Shown: piece by piece, positions 61,571 to 64,000 of the stretch | Layout of the letters: every line of letters starts with the position of its first letter | How positions within the stretch are numbered: the first letter of the stretch is position 1 | Origin: Ignavibacteria bacterium | GTDB lineage: Bacteria > Bacteroidota > Ignavibacteria > Tepidaquicellales > OLB5 | DNA length: 64,000 nt | Reading direction: 5' to 3' | Assembly: GCA_017303675.1 (NCBI GenBank) | Contig: JAFLBX010000001.1 | Coordinates: 1,375,970-1,439,969, forward strand | Notes under the pieces: model-generated | What the model was told of the DNA's origin: nothing | The model's database searches: none | The model's input: only the letters and a program-made list of their open reading frames with translations | Position numbers and translations under genes: made by a program

Positions 61571-64000
61571 TTAGAGATTTGCCAAATTTGCAATAAATGA
61601 CCGTATTTCCTGCAGTTTTTCTTCATAAATTTCAAATGCCGGAATACGGAACTGCACTGAAAGCGACTGCTTTCCCTGCTTTACCCGTGAGGTATTCTTG
61701 TAATTTTCATTTATGTAACCAAGCACTTTTTCAAAATAACCGCTTGAAAAAATTTCTTCATTATTCATATCAAAGAACAGCTCTATTGTGTTTCCATTTA
61801 TGGTGATCTTTTCAAAACCAACTTTTGAAAGTATTATTTTAATTTCAATATGATCGATCAGGGATATCACTTCACCTGGAAGCTTGCCGAAACGGTCAAT
61901 AAGTTCATGCTTAATATCTTCCAACCCGGAAAATGATGTAACTTTTGAAAGCCGCTGATAAATTTCAAGTCGTGTATTTTCATCGTCAATATAACTTTCA
62001 GGAAGGAGCATACTGATATCTGACTCAACCAAAACCTCTTTAAATACCGGCTTGCTGCTTTTCTGCGTAAGCTGCTGAAGTGTTTCAGCAGGCAGAGATT
62101 CAGCAGGAATGGTTTCCTTCAGCTCGGATACTGCTTCATCCAGAAGCTGCATATACATATCAAAGCCAATTTCACCAATAAATCCGCTTTGCTCTTTTCC
62201 CAGCAGGTTCCCTGCGCCGCGGATCTCAAGGTCCTTTAACGCCAGGTTCATTCCGCTGCCGAGTTCTGAGAATTCTTCAAGAGCGTGAAGCCTGCGGATA
62301 GCCTGTTTGGTTAATGAGCTTTGAGGGGGAGTAACCAGGTAAGCATATGATTTTATATTAGATCTACCAACCCTGCCCCTCAACTGGTATAATTCAGCAA
62401 GCCCGAAATTATCAGCCCTGTTTATTATAATTGTGTTTACGCTGGGTATATCAAGTCCTGATTCAATAATTTTTGTACACAATAGTACATTAGATTTTTT
62501 CTCAAGGAACCGCATCATAACATTTTCCAATTGTGCAGGAGACATTTGCCCGTGAGCGACTGCTACTTTTGCATAAGGCACTATCTCTTCAATAATTTCA
62601 GCAAGTTCTTCGAGCTTTGCTATCTTATCGTTAACAAAATAAACCTGCCCGCCGCGCTGCAGCTCCCTGGAAATTGCGTTAGCCAATACTTTTTTATCAA
62701 AGTTAACAATTTCTGTGTGAATAGGCTGCCTGTTCTTCGGGGCAGTATTGATAATGGAAAGATCTCTTGCTCCAAGTAGGGAAAAATTAAGTGTCCTTGG
62801 AATAGGTGTAGCTGTTAAAGTTAATACATCAACATTTTCACGAAGGAACTTCAGCTTTTCTTTTGCTTTTACACCGAATCTTTGTTCTTCATCAATAATT
62901 AACAAGCCCAGATCTTTAAAATGTACATCCTTTGAAAGCAGCCGGTGTGTGCCAATTATTATATTTATTTTTCCGTCCTCAAGCTTCTGCAGGATCTCTT
63001 TTTGTTCTTTTTTAGTTTTAAATCTTGAAAGGTGGTCAACTTCAGTTGCCCATGATGAGAGCCTGTCTTTAAATGTATTGTAATGCTGTTCTGCAAGTAT
63101 AGTTGTAGGTACAAGAACTGCAACCTGTTTATTATCAACCACGGCTTTAAATGCTGCTCTTACCGCTACTTCGGTTTTGCCAAAGCCAACATCACCGCAA
63201 ACAAGCCTGTCCATTGGGTTTTCTGATTCCATATCTCGCTTAACCGCTTCGGTAGCGCTTGCCTGGTCAACAGTATCTTCATACATAAAGCTTGCTTCAA
63301 GCTCCTTTTGCCAGATCGAATCACCTGAAAACCTGAATCCTTTTTGTGATTTTCGTTTTGAATAAAGCAATATAAGATCGCGGGCAATTTCCTGGATCTT
63401 CTTCTTTGTTTTCTGTTTAATGCGTTCCCATTCGCTGCCGCCAAGCTTATTCAGCTTTGGAGTAACACCTTCCTGCGCTGAAAATTTCTTTATCATGTTC
63501 AGCGAATTAAGGTTTACAAAGACCATATCGTTATCTTTGTAAAGCAGCTTTACTGCTTCCTGCTCAACACCGCCGGTAACAATTTTTTTAAGCCCGGCAT
63601 ATTTACCAATACCAAAATGCTGATGTACCATAAAATCGCCGTAGTTTACCGAGCTTAATTCCTTAAAGGTTATTCCTCCGAATTTCCTTTTCCGCTTTGC
63701 CGGGCGGAAGTACCTTCCGAATACCTGGTGCTCTGTATAAACAGCGGCTTTTGCCGAAGGCATTATAAAACCTTCATGAAATGAACCGTTCAGGAATTCT
63801 ATTCCTTCAAGTTCTTCACTTCCCAGCAGGTCCTCAACAAGCTCCCGTGTCCGGTTCAGCTGGTAATCATCAGTACATGATATGTAAACTGTATATTCCG
63901 CTGAATTCATTTCCCGCAGGTTTTCGGCAAATAATTTTGTGTTTGAGCTGAATGAAGGCTGTGACCTGGAATCAAAGAACAGTTCTGTGATCAATGACTT
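61571..64000 (-). CDS. mfd: Transcription-repair coupling factor Mfd (N-terminal part outside the window)
   Basis: About 809 C-terminal residues are present; the protein is open beyond base 64000 and lacks the UvrB-like N-terminal domains. Seen here are the RNA-polymerase-interacting CarD-like domain (GDFMVHQHFGIGKYAGLKKI), the helicase with Walker A GDVGFGKTEV, DEEQ in LLIIDEEQRFG and TATPIPRTL, the translocation motif GRVGRS, and the C-terminal regulatory domain (ESDISMLLPESYIDDENTRL). Mfd removes stalled RNA polymerase and recruits UvrA to lesions. Confidence 0.96.
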   Translation of the reverse strand, partial: KSLITELFFDSRSQPSFSSNTKLFAENLREMNSAEYTVYISCTDDYQLNRTRELVEDLLGSEELEGIEFLNGSFHEGFIMPSAKAAVYTEHQVFGRYFRPAKRKRKFGGITFKELSSVNYGDFMVHQHFGIGKYAGLKKIVTGGVEQEAVKLLYKDNDMVFVNLNSLNMIKKFSAQEGVTPKLNKLGGSEWERIKQKTKKKIQEIARDLILLYSKRKSQKGFRFSGDSIWQKELEASFMYEDTVDQASATEAVKRDMESENPMDRLVCGDVGFGKTEVAVRAAFKAVVDNKQVAVLVPTTILAEQHYNTFKDRLSSWATEVDHLSRFKTKKEQKEILQKLEDGKINIIIGTHRLLSKDVHFKDLGLLIIDEEQRFGVKAKEKLKFLRENVDVLTLTATPIPRTLNFSLLGARDLSIINTAPKNRQPIHTEIVNFDKKVLANAISRELQRGGQVYFVNDKIAKLEELAEIIEEIVPYAKVAVAHGQMSPAQLENVMMRFLEKKSNVLLCTKIIESGLDIPSVNTIIINRADNFGLAELYQLRGRVGRSNIKSYAYLVTPPQSSLTKQAIRRLHALEEFSELGSGMNLALKDLEIRGAGNLLGKEQSGFIGEIGFDMYMQLLDEAVSELKETIPAESLPAETLQQLTQKSSKPVFKEVLVESDISMLLPESYIDDENTRLEIYQRLSKVTSFSGLEDIKHELIDRFGKLPGEVISLIDHIEIKIILSKVGFEKITINGNTIELFFDMNNEEIFSSGYFEKVLGYINENYKNTSRVKQGKQSLSVQFRIPAFEIYEEKLQEIRSFIANLANL

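Overview
The window is a chromosomal piece of a free-living Gram-negative bacterium, most likely an Ignavibacteria / Bacteroidota-Chlorobi group member (inference). Evidence: thirteen exported proteins (one cut by the left edge) end in the same ~75-residue C-terminal domain with an N-Y/F-P-N-P-F-N-P turn, a V-x-D-x-x-G strand, a SG(V/I)YFY strand and a final KKM(I/V)L(I/V)K. This is the type A sorting signal of the type IX secretion system (T9SS), in the form common in Ignavibacteria. Several genes have Bacteroidota-style promoters (TTTG, ~20 nt, TAnnTTTG), and Shine-Dalgarno sequences are strong for some genes and absent for others. I see no tRNA, rRNA, CRISPR array, transposase or integrase.

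Layout. 1-7828 (+): T9SS cargo, namely three tandem kelch-propeller proteins, an FG-GAP/ASPIC-UnbV propeller and a vanadium-haloperoxidase-like lipoprotein. 7917-18607 (-): a ten-gene run centred on surface polysaccharide synthesis. It holds a DegT-type aminotransferase, an initiating sugar-phosphate transferase, a Gfo/Idh oxidoreductase and a hexapeptide acetyltransferase (a WlbA/B/C-like 2,3-diamino-sugar set), then a heptose-7-P kinase, an epimerase, a heptose isomerase and a Wzi-like barrel; an M20 peptidase and a duplicated DoxX-like membrane protein follow. 18743-25413: housekeeping genes (TerC, a lipoprotein, ftsY, mutL, a HAD-like protein, an MFS carrier). 25539-36068 (+): more T9SS cargo (beta-helix, M14 and M43 metallopeptidases, BNR propeller) and a PQQ-propeller/PEGA pair. 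36072-44420 (-): an esterase, surE, obg, an unknown protein, sdhB, sdhA and a trypsin-TPR protein. 44421-45550: a cluster of palindromes around a crotonase gene. 45742-48707 (-): a two-gene island with a 5-cytosine DNA methyltransferase and a MORC-like GHKL ATPase that has a nuclease-like tail. 48800-53864: a zinc-ribbon protein, an EamA carrier, a DUF3667 protein, a YVTN-propeller lipoprotein and a second M14 peptidase. 54088-61492 (-): a TonB-dependent receptor and three tightly packed T9SS propeller proteins. 61571-64000 (-): the C-terminal part of Mfd.

How it fits together. Most of the window serves the cell surface: secreted peptidases and propellers probably break down external protein, a TonB receptor imports products, and the polysaccharide run builds the envelope to which T9SS cargo may be anchored. 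The strongest candidate for an unusual system is the methyltransferase + MORC-ATPase pair, whose genes overlap as TAATG and look AT-richer than their surroundings. Its architecture suggests a restriction-modification-like defence module with an ATPase-nuclease effector. Other points of note are an oxidoreductase whose NAD-binding motif lies upstream of any AUG/GUG/UUG start, a hairpin element lying in frame inside a peptidase gene, and promoters that predict nearly leaderless mRNAs.
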